NCBI RefSeq assembly: GCF_026155325.1
Contig: NZ_JAPFPW010000002.1
Coordinates: 1-64,000, forward strand
Length of the DNA stretch: 64,000 nt
Reading direction: 5' to 3'
DNA from: Desulfobotulus pelophilus
GTDB taxonomy: Bacteria; Desulfobacterota; Desulfobacteria; Desulfobacterales; ASO4-4
Within the stretch, counting starts at the first letter, position 1. Every line of letters begins with the position of its first letter. Position numbers and translations under genes: made by a program. A model generated the notes under the pieces. It worked only from the letters and a program-made list of their open reading frames with translations. It was not told where the DNA came from and ran no database searches. This document shows, in pieces, positions 1-9,114 of the stretch.

Positions 1-433
1 TTTAGGCTCGCACGGAGGTGACAACTACCCTGACAAAGGGGCACAGAATGCTGCGTGCTTATCACTGACATCAATAATTTTAAAAAAACAGAAGATAGGC
101 TGGAAATATTAGAGGACTGGTATCCTGAAAATGGAGTTATGCGGAATGTCGCCCCAAAAATATCCTGTCTAATGAAAGTTTTGCCAAAAATGGTTACTTA
201 ATCTGCATTTCTGGTTCTTTATTTCCTTGAGACTATCCGCCTAGAAATAAATTCAGATAAGATGATACACAAACTTTTTGAGGTTTGTATGCAAGAAGAT
301 TCTTCTGTATCGGAGGTACCCATCCGATGGATATGTATCCGAGTTGAAAGAGGCGGGGCCGGGAAGAAACGAGCATAGTCGTTATGCGTCAAGTCGGGTG
401 TTTTTGAGAATGATACCTTTTTTGTTGTCAAGG
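1..433. other. Left edge, no confident gene
   Basis: No gene is supported here. A 48-codon GTG-started frame at 55-201 on the plus strand has no good ribosome binding site and no family I recognise. The stretch lies beside two broken insertion sequences, so it is probably decayed accessory DNA. I looked for a continuation of the IS21-like transposase on the far side of the IS3-type element and did not find one. Confidence 0.4.
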
Positions 434-503
434 TGGGGCCGGTCGTCAATAGCGGACACCAAAATATGTAAGCCGCCTGCTGCTCTTTCAAAAATTGTTT
501 CTC

Positions 504-1041
504 TTAGGCTGCAGGAGAGAGATCGCCAAGCCTCTTTTGCCGTCGTTGCCGATTATAAAAGATTTCTATGTAGGTTGTGATTTGGCGTATGGCTTCCTGC
601 CGGGTTTCGCAGCGCCGATGATGAACAAGTTCGTTTTTTAGTACACCCCAGAAGCTTTCAATGGGAGCGTTGTCGTAGCCGTTCCCCCTGCGGCTCATCG
701 ATGCCCGCATTTTGAACTGATCAAGGAGTTTTCGGTAATCTGTCGCACAGTACTGGCTGCCAGGGTCAGAATGATGGATCAGGCCAGCTGCGGGCCTCTT
801 GGCGGCGACGGCGCGAAACAAAGACTGGAAGACCAGGTTTTTTGTCATGCGCTCTCCCATCGCGTAACCTACGACCTCTCCGGTAAAAAGATCCTTGTGG
901 CCGACAAGGTATACCCCCCCCATCGACTGTGGGCATGTACGTGATATCCGTTACCCAGACCTGATTCGGGGCTTCCGTTACAAAATTTTGTTCCAGAAGG
1001 TTTTCGGCAACCGACAGCTTGTGGTTTGAATTCGTGGTTGC
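504..1041 (-). pseudogene. IS3-type transposase orfB (integrase) remnant
   Basis: This is the DDE/rve catalytic half of an IS3-group transposase. Reading on the minus strand, the frame resumes at about TTNSNHKLSVAENLL, continues through NQVWVTDITYMPT (first catalytic Asp), and is then shifted by one base at a run of eight G (911-918). The rest (ATG 923 to 504) carries GLIHHSDPGSQYCATDYRKL (second Asp) and NAPIESFWGVLKNEL (catalytic Glu). The N-terminal HTH_21 region, about 95-100 codons, is missing, and the junction lies almost at the orfA stop. Both the deletion and the frameshift point to an inactive copy. Confidence 0.85.
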
Positions 1042-1050
1042 TTAAATTTT

Positions 1051-1365
1051 TTAACCTGTTTGCAGCGACTCCCGGGCAAAGTTCGCGGTGGCTTTTTGTA
1101 AGATATCGCGCTCCTGCTTTACCTGAGCAAGCTTGCGTTTGACACGTTCAAGCTCTTCCTCAACCGGAGTGAGGGGGCGTTTCTCACCGCCAATATCGGA
1201 AAGTTTTCCGGCCTTGTAAGCCCGAACCCAGTTTTCAAGGGTCGATTTGGGAAGAGAAAGCTGACGCGATGCTTCCTATGCGGTCAGGCCGCCTTCGATG
1301 ATCATTTTTACGGTTTCATGCCGGAACTCTTTCGGATAGCGACCGTTCGTTGCGTTTTTTGCCAT
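1051..1365 (-). pseudogene. IS3-type transposase orfA with internal stop
   Basis: The frame begins with an ATG at 1365 after a good GGAGGTG site and ends at TAA 1051, about 104 residues. It encodes the helix-turn-helix DNA-binding subunit of an IS3-group transposase: the N-terminus MAKNATNGRYPKEFRHETVK is followed by an HTH (QLSLPKSTLENWVRAYK) and a C-terminal leucine-zipper-like helix (ELERVKRKLAQVKQERDILQ). Codon 30 is TAG (1276-1278), in the middle of the HTH, so full-length product cannot be made without suppression. In intact elements orfA is joined to orfB by programmed frameshifting. Here that junction is also disturbed by the orfB deletion. Confidence 0.85.
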
Positions 1366-1413
1366 TCAGACACCTCCGTTCTGGTTGGATGATAACTTTG
1401 GTGTCCGATATTT

Positions 1414-1851
1414 TCAACTTACCTCACCGCAATATCGACTTATAAGAGTGGCTGTACCCGTAATGGAGACCAGATGTTCATGAAGCTCCCGGATGTTGGC
1501 AGGCCGCTTGTCCGCTGCGGCTTTTCCCATCCAGTCCGAGATGAGTTCTTCATACATTATTGCTTTGGATTCTTTGGTATTCCCATTGCCCAATGAAGTG
1601 AGACTCCGTTTTTTACGATGATACCGAACCGTTCCTTCTGAGGTGCCGAGAATGCGGGAGATGGCGCTGTTGCATGCCTTCTTCTCAATCAGTGTGTTTA
1701 GGGCCTCGATTTTCTCCTTTGTCAGTGGCGGTATGCTGTCTCCTCCCTCGTTGGAGGTGACAGCATACCGCATGGATTGGAGGCAGATCGTACAACTCGT
1801 GTCCCCTAAGAACTCAATATACGGCGTTGTTACTTGATGTTGTTTAAACAT
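1414..1851 (-). pseudogene. IS21-like transposase (istA) N-terminal fragment
   Basis: A 145-residue minus-strand frame opens at 1851. It has a Cys-containing lead (TSCTICLQ), then an HTH of the type SAISRILGTSEGTVRYHRKK and a segment YEELISDWMGKAAADKRPAN that resembles the N-terminal half of IS21/Mu-type transposases with two HTH units. The last residues (from about 1429 leftward) derive from the neighbouring IS3-type element, so the gene is cut off before its catalytic domain. No istB helper ATPase is present. Assignment to IS21 rests on the HTH layout and on the repeated TGAC/T-tract motifs just upstream (1909-1945), not on a catalytic motif, so it is tentative. Confidence 0.5.
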
Positions 1852-1908
1852 ATGCGGGTATGGTCCATAATATGGCAGTTACTCGAAGTGTGTACGGGAA
1901 GAAAGATT

Positions 1909-1945
1909 TTGACATTTTTTGTTATCTTTTTGACCTTTTTTGTCA
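1909..1945. repeat. Candidate terminal repeats of the IS21-like element
   Basis: Two closely similar motifs, ttgacatttttt (1909-1920) and ttgacctttttt (1930-1941), are followed by gtca ending at 1945. Iterated TGAC plus T-tract units at an end are typical of IS21-like ends, which bind the transposase at several sites. They lie about 60 bp upstream of the truncated transposase start, as expected for the right end of that element. The outer boundary near 1945 is inferred. Confidence 0.45.
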
Positions 1946-2599
1946 TAATAGCCCTTGCACCTGCATGATGGCATAGGGTTTTCCCTGAAAACAGGGACAA
2001 AACCCGGACCGTTTTTGAGATCCGGCAGGAAAAGATACTCCCCGTTTACTAGGGCCTGCCTTCAAATTAAGCCTCTTACAAAGAGGCTGTCTGAAAATCT
2101 CTGTTTGAGTAACTCGATACGCAATATATCGCGTGCTATAGGCTGCAAAAATTAGTTTTCAGGCAAGTTTTATATTTGTGTGATTCAGTTAGGGTCTGTC
2201 TTCAAATTGTATTTTGCTGAATTCTCGGGATTCGGTTAGTTGGCTCATCCTTGAATAGACGAGAGGAAGGCACAGATGTCGAATGGTATGCAAACGAGCC
2301 CCTTCTTCCATCAGAAAAATAAAGAAGGGGCCGACCTGTAATATAATTGAACTGTTGTTGCCATAATTGTATGGCTGATGCACATGGGTTCACTGAGTAT
2401 AGATTTACCTGAATAGCATGAATCCTGCAAACCGGCTTATATTCTTTTTTTGGGGTTGTTTCGACAAAGAATATGGATACAAAGTCTTGAAAATATATCT
2501 TTCGTCCCTGACAATGAATGTCTCATGCTTGAAAGCCTTCCATCAGCTTGCTCCGGTATTCGTCTGGCTTATATTTTGAAGATATACACCCGGTCCGGT
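1946..2599. other. Gene-poor stretch with a diverged direct repeat
   Basis: No convincing gene. An 18-bp sequence agggcctgccttcaaatt at 2051-2068 recurs with two changes at 2191-2208 in the same orientation. Such pairs are often leftover insertion-sequence ends, but no transposase frame is recognisable between or beside them. The short frames on either strand lack ribosome binding sites and family resemblance. Confidence 0.4.
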
Positions 2600-4255
2600 T
2601 CAGCGTGCCATGAAATTTCCGGCGTTCAGAATAAAACAGCCGCTGGAATCCGACGGTATGGGCAGGGCCGTGCCGAGAGCTTTGAGGCTGACGTTAATAT
2701 TGCTGGATTCCTGGGAAGCGATGAAGCCAGCTGGTAAATTGGATAGCGTGCTAGTATCCGTCCAGTTTGTACCGTTGGTGCTGATAAAACTTTGCCCCCG
2801 TTCGGCTCTGGCTTTGCTGGAGTAGTTTGCTATGGCTGATTCTACGGCAATGGGTTTCCCCAGCTGGTTTCCATCGGCGACTGCCTGTACGACAATGGAA
2901 AAAGTCTGATTCTTCCGGAGAAAGATGCCGTGATCAAAATCAATGACATGGTAACCGGGCGTAGTTTTCGTCAGGGTAAGGGGTAGCATGGCGGTGGTTC
3001 CGAGAGAAGGGTTGGCGGGATCAGGGTTGAGATAGACGGAAATGCGCAGGCTTGTATGGGGGTTCAGGGTATAGAGACCGGCTGCTAGTATAAACTGATC
3101 CTGTTCTGCCGTAAAAACATTGCTGAACCACTGATTTCCCTTGTCTGCTCCTGCGGACATGGCCCCGGTTACCCCAAGAGGATCATGGAAATGAAGAATG
3201 CCGTAACTCGCCGTTGGAGTAACAACATAGGCAAAGGCATCTTCCCCCTCCAGTGTACCTGTGACCTTATCATAATAGGACATGTAGAAGTAGCCCTGAT
3301 CTCCCCATCCTTCTCCCCATGAATTCTGGACAATCCAGGCCCCGTTTTCTGGTGGTTGGGTTGAAAAGTTTTCTTTAGGAAAGTTGTCATCCCATCCAAC
3401 GGCAAGAACGGCATGATTGCTGATCTCATCCGTATCGTGAGGGTAATAGAACGCGCTGGTCTGCGTGTTAAAGCTGTTATCCCAATTGTCTTCATCAACG
3501 TACATATAGATATTGACGGCTCCGTACTCCCGGATGAGGTGTTTGGTATTTGTCACAAAATGCTGTCCTGCCGGGGCAATGAGCTTTGTTTTCAGTAGGG
3601 CGGTATTGGGGATATCCGCTGGAGGAGGGATGTCAAAATCTTCATATGGAACCGCATCATCTGCTACATATCCTGTCCACCGGCTCAGTATGGCAGCGGC
3701 CCTGATGGCGTCACCGCCTTCATTATAGATTTCATTGGGGTTCTGGGCATCAAACCCCACCCTGTGACTGTCCATATCCGTGTAAGCAAACCATGCCAGG
3801 TGCTTTCTGGAAAACTGGGGCTGGGGCCAGCCCTGTACCATGGCGTTGGATTCCGAAGCGCCCATACTGGCAAATGCCCAGCAGGTACCCCATGGATCCT
3901 GGTCTTTTACCGGAGGAACCTTTCCATGCTGCCTGAGGTCGTAGGTGGCAGGAAGGGCTGAGCCATTGTACGCGTCCTGTCCATTGCTTTCGGGAACGGG
4001 CAGAATAGACTGGTCGTGAAGGTGCCTCAGGTTCAGGGGGGAGGGGCGTCTGCCGGAAATGGGTTGTTTGTTGGGGACCTGCATGCCGTCGCCGGCTTGC
4101 AGTTTCTCCTGGTTCGGTTTTTTCTGTTCTTGCAGGGATTCCGTCCAGCTTTCAAAGGTCGGATTAAGGGGAGAAAAGCTGTTGCATTCTTCCCCATGGA
4201 CAGGAAAAATCAACGCCGCGGTAATGAGAAAGGCATAAAGAAATTTTGGTATCAT
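2600..4255 (-). CDS. Secreted papain-family (C1A) cysteine protease
   Basis: A 551-residue exported protease. Residues 1-21 form a signal peptide. Residues ~100-335 are a C1A peptidase domain with all catalytic residues: oxyanion Gln119 (VKDQDPWGTCWAF), nucleophile Cys125, His281 (SNHAVLAVGW) and Asn311 (VQNSWGEGWG). Residues ~345-520 look like the lectin-like beta domain that follows many bacterial C1A proteases. The 21-100 segment may act as a propeptide. The protein ends with a Ser/Asp-rich linker and a short tail SSGCFILNAGNFMAR, which recalls the start of the CFI-box found at the C-terminus of some deltaproteobacterial exported proteins but stops after about 12 residues. It stands alone, with 479 bp upstream. 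Likely role is extracellular or surface proteolysis; the substrate is unknown. Confidence 0.85.
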   Translation of the reverse strand: MIPKFLYAFLITAALIFPVHGEECNSFSPLNPTFESWTESLQEQKKPNQEKLQAGDGMQVPNKQPISGRRPSPLNLRHLHDQSILPVPESNGQDAYNGSALPATYDLRQHGKVPPVKDQDPWGTCWAFASMGASESNAMVQGWPQPQFSRKHLAWFAYTDMDSHRVGFDAQNPNEIYNEGGDAIRAAAILSRWTGYVADDAVPYEDFDIPPPADIPNTALLKTKLIAPAGQHFVTNTKHLIREYGAVNIYMYVDEDNWDNSFNTQTSAFYYPHDTDEISNHAVLAVGWDDNFPKENFSTQPPENGAWIVQNSWGEGWGDQGYFYMSYYDKVTGTLEGEDAFAYVVTPTASYGILHFHDPLGVTGAMSAGADKGNQWFSNVFTAEQDQFILAAGLYTLNPHTSLRISVYLNPDPANPSLGTTAMLPLTLTKTTPGYHVIDFDHGIFLRKNQTFSIVVQAVADGNQLGKPIAVESAIANYSSKARAERGQSFISTNGTNWTDTSTLSNLPAGFIASQESSNINVSLKALGTALPIPSDSSGCFILNAGNFMAR

Positions 4256-4734
4256 CGTTCTCCTGACTGGCCCGTTTCAGAGGGGGCATTGATGTTAGGG
4301 GGAAGATCCACGATTGAAAGGGCGGTATATGGTCCGCAATTTCACTTTTTTTATTGATGGAGGTGCTTTTGTACGGAGCTTTCCAGTAGTCTGTAAATGA
4401 TAGTCTTGAAAACGTAAATGATTGAAACAAAAAAACTATTTTTCTATAAACATGGTTTTTTGTCAAGAAAAAGAATCTGGGGTGAATCAGGTTGTTTTAG
4501 CATGAAGGAAAGTAAGGTTCCTTTTTCGTGCCGGATGCCACAACAGTGAGGAATGATGGTTTTTTCCGTGTTGCAGAAAGGGGCCATCGTGTCAGAGGAT
4601 GAATTTGGTCCTTGACAGGGAAAAAGATGCAGAACCCCATTTATTTCAAAGGATAATGAACTGGTCCATGGGCGAAGGCGTAAGAATGCTTCCGGTTTGG
4701 GTATGGTAAAAGACGGGCTCCAGAAAATGATTTT
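4256..4734. other. Intergenic region upstream of the protease
   Basis: 479 bp between the protease start and the end of the PH-domain gene, both on the minus strand. It is AT-rich near 4380-4480 and presumably carries the protease promoter, but I see no clear -35/-10 or -24/-12 pair. The short minus-strand frame at 4164-4466 overlaps the protease and has no support as a gene. Confidence 0.4.
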
Positions 4735-5193
4735 TCAGCCCTTTTGTTCCTGAAGAAGATCCATCACCTCATCCACCCTGTCCCGCCAGAAGGAGGGATG
4801 GTGAATGCCATGGAAGCGAACTTCCGCGTTGCTGGATCCGGCGGAGTAGAAGGCAAGATCCCCGATGCCGAGTATTCTCTGGAAAAGATCCTGGTTTAGC
4901 TCCAGACTTCGGAGGTCCCGGATACGTAAGCTCTGCTGGTTGCGACCTATAATACCCTTGTGACGGGAAATGCGTTTGCTGTCAATGGTAAATTTCCATG
5001 AAAATCTTTTGAAGATGATGGTGACAAGTGTCAGAATACCTGCGGCAAAAAAGGTGGTGAATGTCAGATTCTTTAGCAGTCCGGTAAAAAAGCTGAGCAT
5101 GATAAGAGACATGGTAAAGAAGATGGCGGCGATGGTGAAGCCCGCCCAGTAATGTCGCCACGCGGGGCGGAAGGTGGTGAAGGTGTCAGGCAT
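4735..5193 (-). CDS. Membrane protein with bacterial PH-like domain
   Basis: 152 residues if translation begins at the internal ATG at 5193, which follows a strong aaggag site; the 27 codons upstream look untranslated. Two hydrophobic segments (~20-45 and ~50-68) precede a soluble C-terminal half containing SRHKGIIGRNQQSLRIRDLRS. This layout is that of the bPH2/YdbS-like bacterial pleckstrin-homology proteins, whose function is generally unknown though several sit in envelope stress contexts. It is divergent from the DUF805 gene at 5324, sharing a 130-bp intergenic region. Confidence 0.65.
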   Translation of the reverse strand: MPDTFTTFRPAWRHYWAGFTIAAIFFTMSLIMLSFFTGLLKNLTFTTFFAAGILTLVTIIFKRFSWKFTIDSKRISRHKGIIGRNQQSLRIRDLRSLELNQDLFQRILGIGDLAFYSAGSSNAEVRFHGIHHPSFWRDRVDEVMDLLQEQKG

Positions 5194-5323
5194 TGTATTC
5201 TCCTTTCTGAAGCTTTCCCGTGAAAAGAGGGAATGCTTTTTAACGGAGGTTGTGGCACAGTTTCTGTAAAACAAATAAGAGGCTGAAGCATATCATCCGG
5301 AGATAAAAATGAAAGGAGAAGCT

Positions 5324-5677
5324 ATGGACTGGTACCTTTCTGTATTGAAACAATATGCTGTATTTACAGGAAGATCGGGGAGAAAAGAGTTCTGGAATTT
5401 TTTTCTCGTGAATATGGTTTTTCTGCTGATTATCACCATTATTGAGGGGCTTCTCGGTATCCGTGGAACCATAGGAGCCCTCTACTCCCTTCTGGTTCTC
5501 ATGCCTGCTATGGGTGTCTGTATTCGTCGGTTGCATGATACGGGCCGAAGTGGGTTTTGGATTTTTCTTTTTTTGATTCCTCTGCTTGGCGGATTGGTTC
5601 TGCTTTATTTGATGGCAGGCCGTGGTGAGCCCGGTGCGAATCTGTATGGACCTGTTCCGTATGGGCATCATCTGTAA
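5324..5677 (+). CDS. DUF805 family inner-membrane protein
   Basis: A 117-residue membrane protein of the DUF805 (YhaH-like) family. The start MDWYLSVLKQYAVFTGRSGR is the family signature, followed by three to four hydrophobic helices and the conserved motif RRLHDTGRSGFW, then a short C-terminal tail (PGANLYGPVPYG). An upstream in-frame ATG at 5309 also has a ribosome binding site, but the start at 5324 matches the family N-terminus. The biochemical role of the family is not established. The end of the gene lies within one arm of a perfect 16-bp inverted repeat (5651-5701). Confidence 0.8.
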   Translation: MDWYLSVLKQYAVFTGRSGRKEFWNFFLVNMVFLLIITIIEGLLGIRGTIGALYSLLVLMPAMGVCIRRLHDTGRSGFWIFLFLIPLLGGLVLLYLMAGRGEPGANLYGPVPYGHHL

Positions 5678-5701
5678 GGGAGGCAGCCCATACGGAACAG
5701 G
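5651..5701. repeat. Perfect 16-bp inverted repeat around the DUF805 stop
   Basis: cctgttccgtatgggc at 5651-5666 is exactly complementary to 5686-5701, with a 19-base loop that contains the stop codon at 5675-5677. No T-run follows on either strand, so a textbook intrinsic terminator is not formed. It may stabilise the transcript end or terminate weakly. Confidence 0.6.
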
Positions 5702-5783
5702 AAGCCGGTGGATGCCATGATAGGCGGAATATTGGTCTGTTCTGGCACAGATCCTCCGGTTACGGCATGTTTTGGGAAGATAC

Positions 5784-6929
5784 TCAGCCTTGCTGGTTTT
5801 CCTGTTTTGCGATGAGACAGGCGAGGATAAAGTAGGCCAGAGCCTGCCCCCACAATTGGAAGAATTCCGGTGCCACAGTGGAAAAATCAGCCCCCATATG
5901 ATTGAGCTTGAGGAAGCCTGCAATGCCCGGTGTAGCAGGCAGACACTGGGCAAGGGAGTAAAGAGGCTCGGGAATGGCTTCCACAGGCCATGAAAAGCCG
6001 GAGAGAAAAAGGATGGGGATGGATGTGAACAGAAGTGCCATCATGGCAGACACCCTTTCTTTGAAAAGGTGACGGAGGGAAAGGGCCAGACAGATGGTGG
6101 CGATAAGAAAAGGGAGCAGGAAGAAGAAAAGCTCCCCCAGATCGGCCCGCTGAGGGTATCGATAAATACGGAACAGAATTCCGAAAAACCAGATGATGTG
6201 CAGTCCGTACAGGGGCAGATAAACAAAGATACGGCCCAGAGTCCGGGAGATAGCAGAGCTTTTTTGTGTCTGGGAGGTTGTGTCACCAAACTCTTTCTGA
6301 GTACCGCCTACCATGCCGATACCGATGAGCAGGGTCTGGTGAAGAATGAGCACAAGAACGGCGGGTACGATGTACGCACTGTACCCGCCAGCCGGGTTGA
6401 AAAGAAAATAAGTCAGAAGAGGTTGAGGATCTCTGGCAGCCATGGCCTGCGTCTGGGTCATGCCTCCCGCTGTCAGCCTTCTCACTTCAATCCCGGCGGA
6501 AAGGGTTCCTGCTGCCTTCTGAACTGCCATGGCCACTTCCCTGTAGGCAAGAAAATAACTGCCATCACAGTAGAGGGCCAGAGGGCTTGTGCGGCCCTGA
6601 TGTATTTTGAGGTTGAAATCTTTGGGAATGAGAAGTATGCCGCTGATTTTCCGTTGCATGAAGGCATTTCTGGCTTCTTCAAAACTGGAAAAGATATGGG
6701 CGGTGGTAACGGCTTCTGTGGCATCTACCATGCGGACAAGCTGGCGGCTGAGGGCCGTTCTGTCCTGATCCACCACAGCGATGGGAATATCCCGTAGTAC
6801 ATCATTGCGGTAGGGCAGGGGATAGACAAGGGGGTAGATGATCTGTACCCCGAAAAAAAGCAGCAGTACGCCGGGATCTTTTATAATCCTGAGAGCCTCG
6901 GCCTTCCACTCTTTCATAAAATTTTTCAT
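5784..6929 (-). CDS. ABC-2 type efflux permease (distal subunit)
   Basis: 381-residue ABC-2 family permease. One N-terminal transmembrane helix (~20-40) is followed by a large periplasmic domain that starts with the family motif AVVDQDRTALSRQLVR, then five or so helices in the C-terminal half (from ~190). It is last in a four-gene operon whose members each overlap by the 4-bp ATGA: tolC-like, hlyD-like, permease, permease. It resembles the YhhJ/YbhR type and probably forms a heterodimer with the product of 6926-8110. The pair normally works with an ATP-binding protein, none of which is encoded nearby. Substrate unknown; small toxic molecules are typical of the group. Confidence 0.85.
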   Translation of the reverse strand: MKNFMKEWKAEALRIIKDPGVLLLFFGVQIIYPLVYPLPYRNDVLRDIPIAVVDQDRTALSRQLVRMVDATEAVTTAHIFSSFEEARNAFMQRKISGILLIPKDFNLKIHQGRTSPLALYCDGSYFLAYREVAMAVQKAAGTLSAGIEVRRLTAGGMTQTQAMAARDPQPLLTYFLFNPAGGYSAYIVPAVLVLILHQTLLIGIGMVGGTQKEFGDTTSQTQKSSAISRTLGRIFVYLPLYGLHIIWFFGILFRIYRYPQRADLGELFFFLLPFLIATICLALSLRHLFKERVSAMMALLFTSIPILFLSGFSWPVEAIPEPLYSLAQCLPATPGIAGFLKLNHMGADFSTVAPEFFQLWGQALAYFILACLIAKQENQQG

Positions 6930-8110
6930 GTCCGCCCCCAGCAGTCAGGATCAATCATGCGCCGGGGCATGAGAAAAAAGCCTGTGCCGCCTGCCAGCAG
7001 AATGAAAAGCCACAGGCATCCGAAAGCATCCATGGATGCTTCTACGGGAGCTCCCCTCAGGGTTTGGTCCACAAAAAGCCTGAGGTAGTGGGTGAGTGGC
7101 AGGAGGTCTCCCCATATGCGGGCAATGGTGGGCATTCCCATGGCTGGAAAAGTGACACCCACAAAGGCAAAGGCCGTACTGGCATAAAAAGCGGCAAGGT
7201 TGAGGGCCAGGCGAAGATTGGCGCAGAGGGCCACGAGGAAGAGCGCAATGCATTGATAAGCAAGGATCATGCTGCTGGTTCCCATGCGGATGAAAGGGGC
7301 GTTGCCCTCCATGGGTACCCCTATGCGGAAGAGGCTGGCATTCATCAAAAGACCCCACAGGCAGAATACGAGGGTGTAAGGGGCCATTTTGGCTGTGATG
7401 GCAATCCATGGCCGCCCACCTGCCGTTTTGAGCCACTGGGACGCCGTACTGTGTGCCAGTTCAGATCCGAAGGCATAAATGGCGGAAGTGATGACAAACA
7501 TATGCAAAAGGGTGGGGAGGAGGGTGGCGGCAAGAAAATAAAAGTAGTTGGCATAGGGATTGAACGGCACATGGACATCTACACGGATAGGACTGGCCTG
7601 GGCCATGGCCGCCTCTGACATGGCCCCATGGAACATTTGCTGTCGGATCTGTCTGTCTGCGGAGAGAGACTGCATGACCATGGTGGCATCTTTCATGATC
7701 ATGCTGGCAGAAATCATGTAGGTATTGTTCACATAAAGGATGGTTCTGGGTGCCAGCCCCTGCCATATATCCTTCTCCATATTTTTGGGGAGGATGAGAA
7801 AGCCGTAGGCCTCTCCGGAGAGAAGGGCTTCCCTTCCTTCTTCCACATGATTAACCACATGGTCGATGCGAATACCCGGAGAGGCATCCATGGCACGGGT
7901 GATTTCTCTGGAGAGGGCGGAATGATCCTGATCCAGGACCACCATAGGAAGATTGCGCAGAACCCCTTCAGAGAAGAACCAGGCAATGAAGAGAAAGGCC
8001 AGGGGCGGCAGGATAAAAAGAACCATGATAAGAAGGCGATTGCGCGCAATGCGGCCTATTTCTCGGAACATAACGGCAAGAAAGCCTGTGCGGGGTAAGG
8101 AGCTTTTCAC
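6926..8110 (-). CDS. ABC-2 type efflux permease (proximal subunit)
   Basis: 394-residue ABC-2 permease and paralogue of the next gene downstream. It has an N-terminal helix (~20-45), a periplasmic segment beginning MVVLDQDHSALSREITRAMD, and about five C-terminal transmembrane helices. The shared DQD(R/H)(T/S)ALSR motif in both permeases shows an ancient duplication. Start and stop codons overlap the neighbouring genes by 4 bp each, which implies translational coupling and an equimolar complex with the HlyD-type adaptor and the second permease. No Walker motif is present in this protein. Confidence 0.85.
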   Translation of the reverse strand: MKSSLPRTGFLAVMFREIGRIARNRLLIMVLFILPPLAFLFIAWFFSEGVLRNLPMVVLDQDHSALSREITRAMDASPGIRIDHVVNHVEEGREALLSGEAYGFLILPKNMEKDIWQGLAPRTILYVNNTYMISASMIMKDATMVMQSLSADRQIRQQMFHGAMSEAAMAQASPIRVDVHVPFNPYANYFYFLAATLLPTLLHMFVITSAIYAFGSELAHSTASQWLKTAGGRPWIAITAKMAPYTLVFCLWGLLMNASLFRIGVPMEGNAPFIRMGTSSMILAYQCIALFLVALCANLRLALNLAAFYASTAFAFVGVTFPAMGMPTIARIWGDLLPLTHYLRLFVDQTLRGAPVEASMDAFGCLWLFILLAGGTGFFLMPRRMIDPDCWGRT

Positions 8111-9114
8111 GGCCTGTGTCCGGCGGGGTGCAGTTCTTTCCAGAGAACAAGGGCGCTCATTCCGGGACGCAGGCCGGGAATGGGTTCGGCGGGTCTGGCT
8201 CTTACCTCAAATGTTTTAAGATCAAAGTCTCCTCTGGCACGGGTGGCCCGCCAGGTGGCGAAGTCGGCCATGGCAGAAATATAGGTAACCTTCAGGGGAT
8301 AAATGGTTTCACCCAGGGCTGGAAACCGGACAGGTAGTTCGGTGTCCATGCGAATGCGGGTCAGAAAATCTTCCCGAAGCTGAAAAACAACCCATATGTC
8401 CGTAAGATCCACAAGGGATACCACGGGAAAACCCGGGCTGATCAGCTCTCCCTCTTCCGCATTAATGGTGCTGACCTCTGCCGTGAGAGGTGCTGTAAGG
8501 CGGGTTTCCCTGAGATAAGCCTCCACTTCTGATACGGCTCCCTCGGCCTGGTCCGTAAGGGCATCCGCTGCGGCCTTGTCTTCTTCTCTGGCACCTGTCA
8601 TGGCCATGTCATAGCCGGCTCTGGCTGCTTCCGTCGTTTTCCGGGCTGCAATCATCCTTGCTTCGGCCTCATCCTTTTTCTGTGTGGGAACCACTCCATC
8701 GGTATGGAGCCGGTGGATACGGGCAAAGGTTCGCTCCGCAAGGTCGGCATTGGCTTCGGCTGCTTTCCATGCATTATAGGCGGATCGGATTTCCTCGCTG
8801 CGAGCTCCAGCCCTTGCTTTTTCCTGCTGGGCCTGGGCTGCCCTGTGGGCCGCTTCTGCCTGGCGGAGCCTTGCATCCACTTCGGGGCTTTCCAGTTCCA
8901 CGAGAAGACTTCCCTTCATTACCCTTTCGCCTTCCTCAACAGGCAGAAGGGATATGCGGCCTGCAATTTTAGAGGAAACATGCACCTCCTTTGCTTCCAC
9001 TTCTCCCTGGAGCATGAGAGGCGGAGGAGTGATAAAGCGCCAGCCTGTAATGGAAAGGGCTGCAAGAATAAGAACCAGAATTACAAGACTTGCAATGCGT
9101 TGGGCAATACTCAT
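8107..9114 (-). CDS. HlyD-family membrane fusion (adaptor) protein
   Basis: 335 residues. A single N-terminal helix (~8-28) anchors the protein. A biotinyl-lipoyl half-motif (GEVEAKEVHVSSKIAGRISL) is followed by a long Ala/Glu-rich coiled coil (~75-195), the second lipoyl half (LTAPLTAEVSTINAEEGELI) and a beta-barrel segment. This is the YbhG/YhiI arrangement of periplasmic adaptors that connect ABC-2 permeases to a TolC channel. It overlaps the TolC-like gene and the first permease by 4 bp. An associated ATPase would normally complete the pump but is not in this operon. Confidence 0.88.
   Translation of the reverse strand: MSIAQRIASLVILVLILAALSITGWRFITPPPLMLQGEVEAKEVHVSSKIAGRISLLPVEEGERVMKGSLLVELESPEVDARLRQAEAAHRAAQAQQEKARAGARSEEIRSAYNAWKAAEANADLAERTFARIHRLHTDGVVPTQKKDEAEARMIAARKTTEAARAGYDMAMTGAREEDKAAADALTDQAEGAVSEVEAYLRETRLTAPLTAEVSTINAEEGELISPGFPVVSLVDLTDIWVVFQLREDFLTRIRMDTELPVRFPALGETIYPLKVTYISAMADFATWRATRARGDFDLKTFEVRARPAEPIPGLRPGMSALVLWKELHPAGHRP

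Larger units (their letters stand above)
434..1426 (-). mobile_element. Defective IS3-group insertion sequence
   Basis: Two adjacent minus-strand frames match the orfA and orfB proteins of IS3-family transposases. They are bounded by inverted repeats with the core cggacaccaaa, at 453-463 and, inverted, at 1397-1407. The similarity continues outward imperfectly to ends beginning TGGGG (434) and TGAGG (1426). The span of about 990 bp is shorter than the usual 1.2-1.3 kb because roughly 95-100 codons of orfB are missing. A possible 3-bp caa duplication flanks slightly wider ends (432-1429), but it is short enough to be chance. The element carries a stop in orfA, a deletion and a frameshift in orfB, so it should be immobile unless a related transposase acts on it. 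Confidence 0.8.

Noticed and set aside
55-201. 48-codon GTG-started frame at the left edge
   Set aside because: No usable ribosome binding site and no family. It sits in transposon debris at the window edge.
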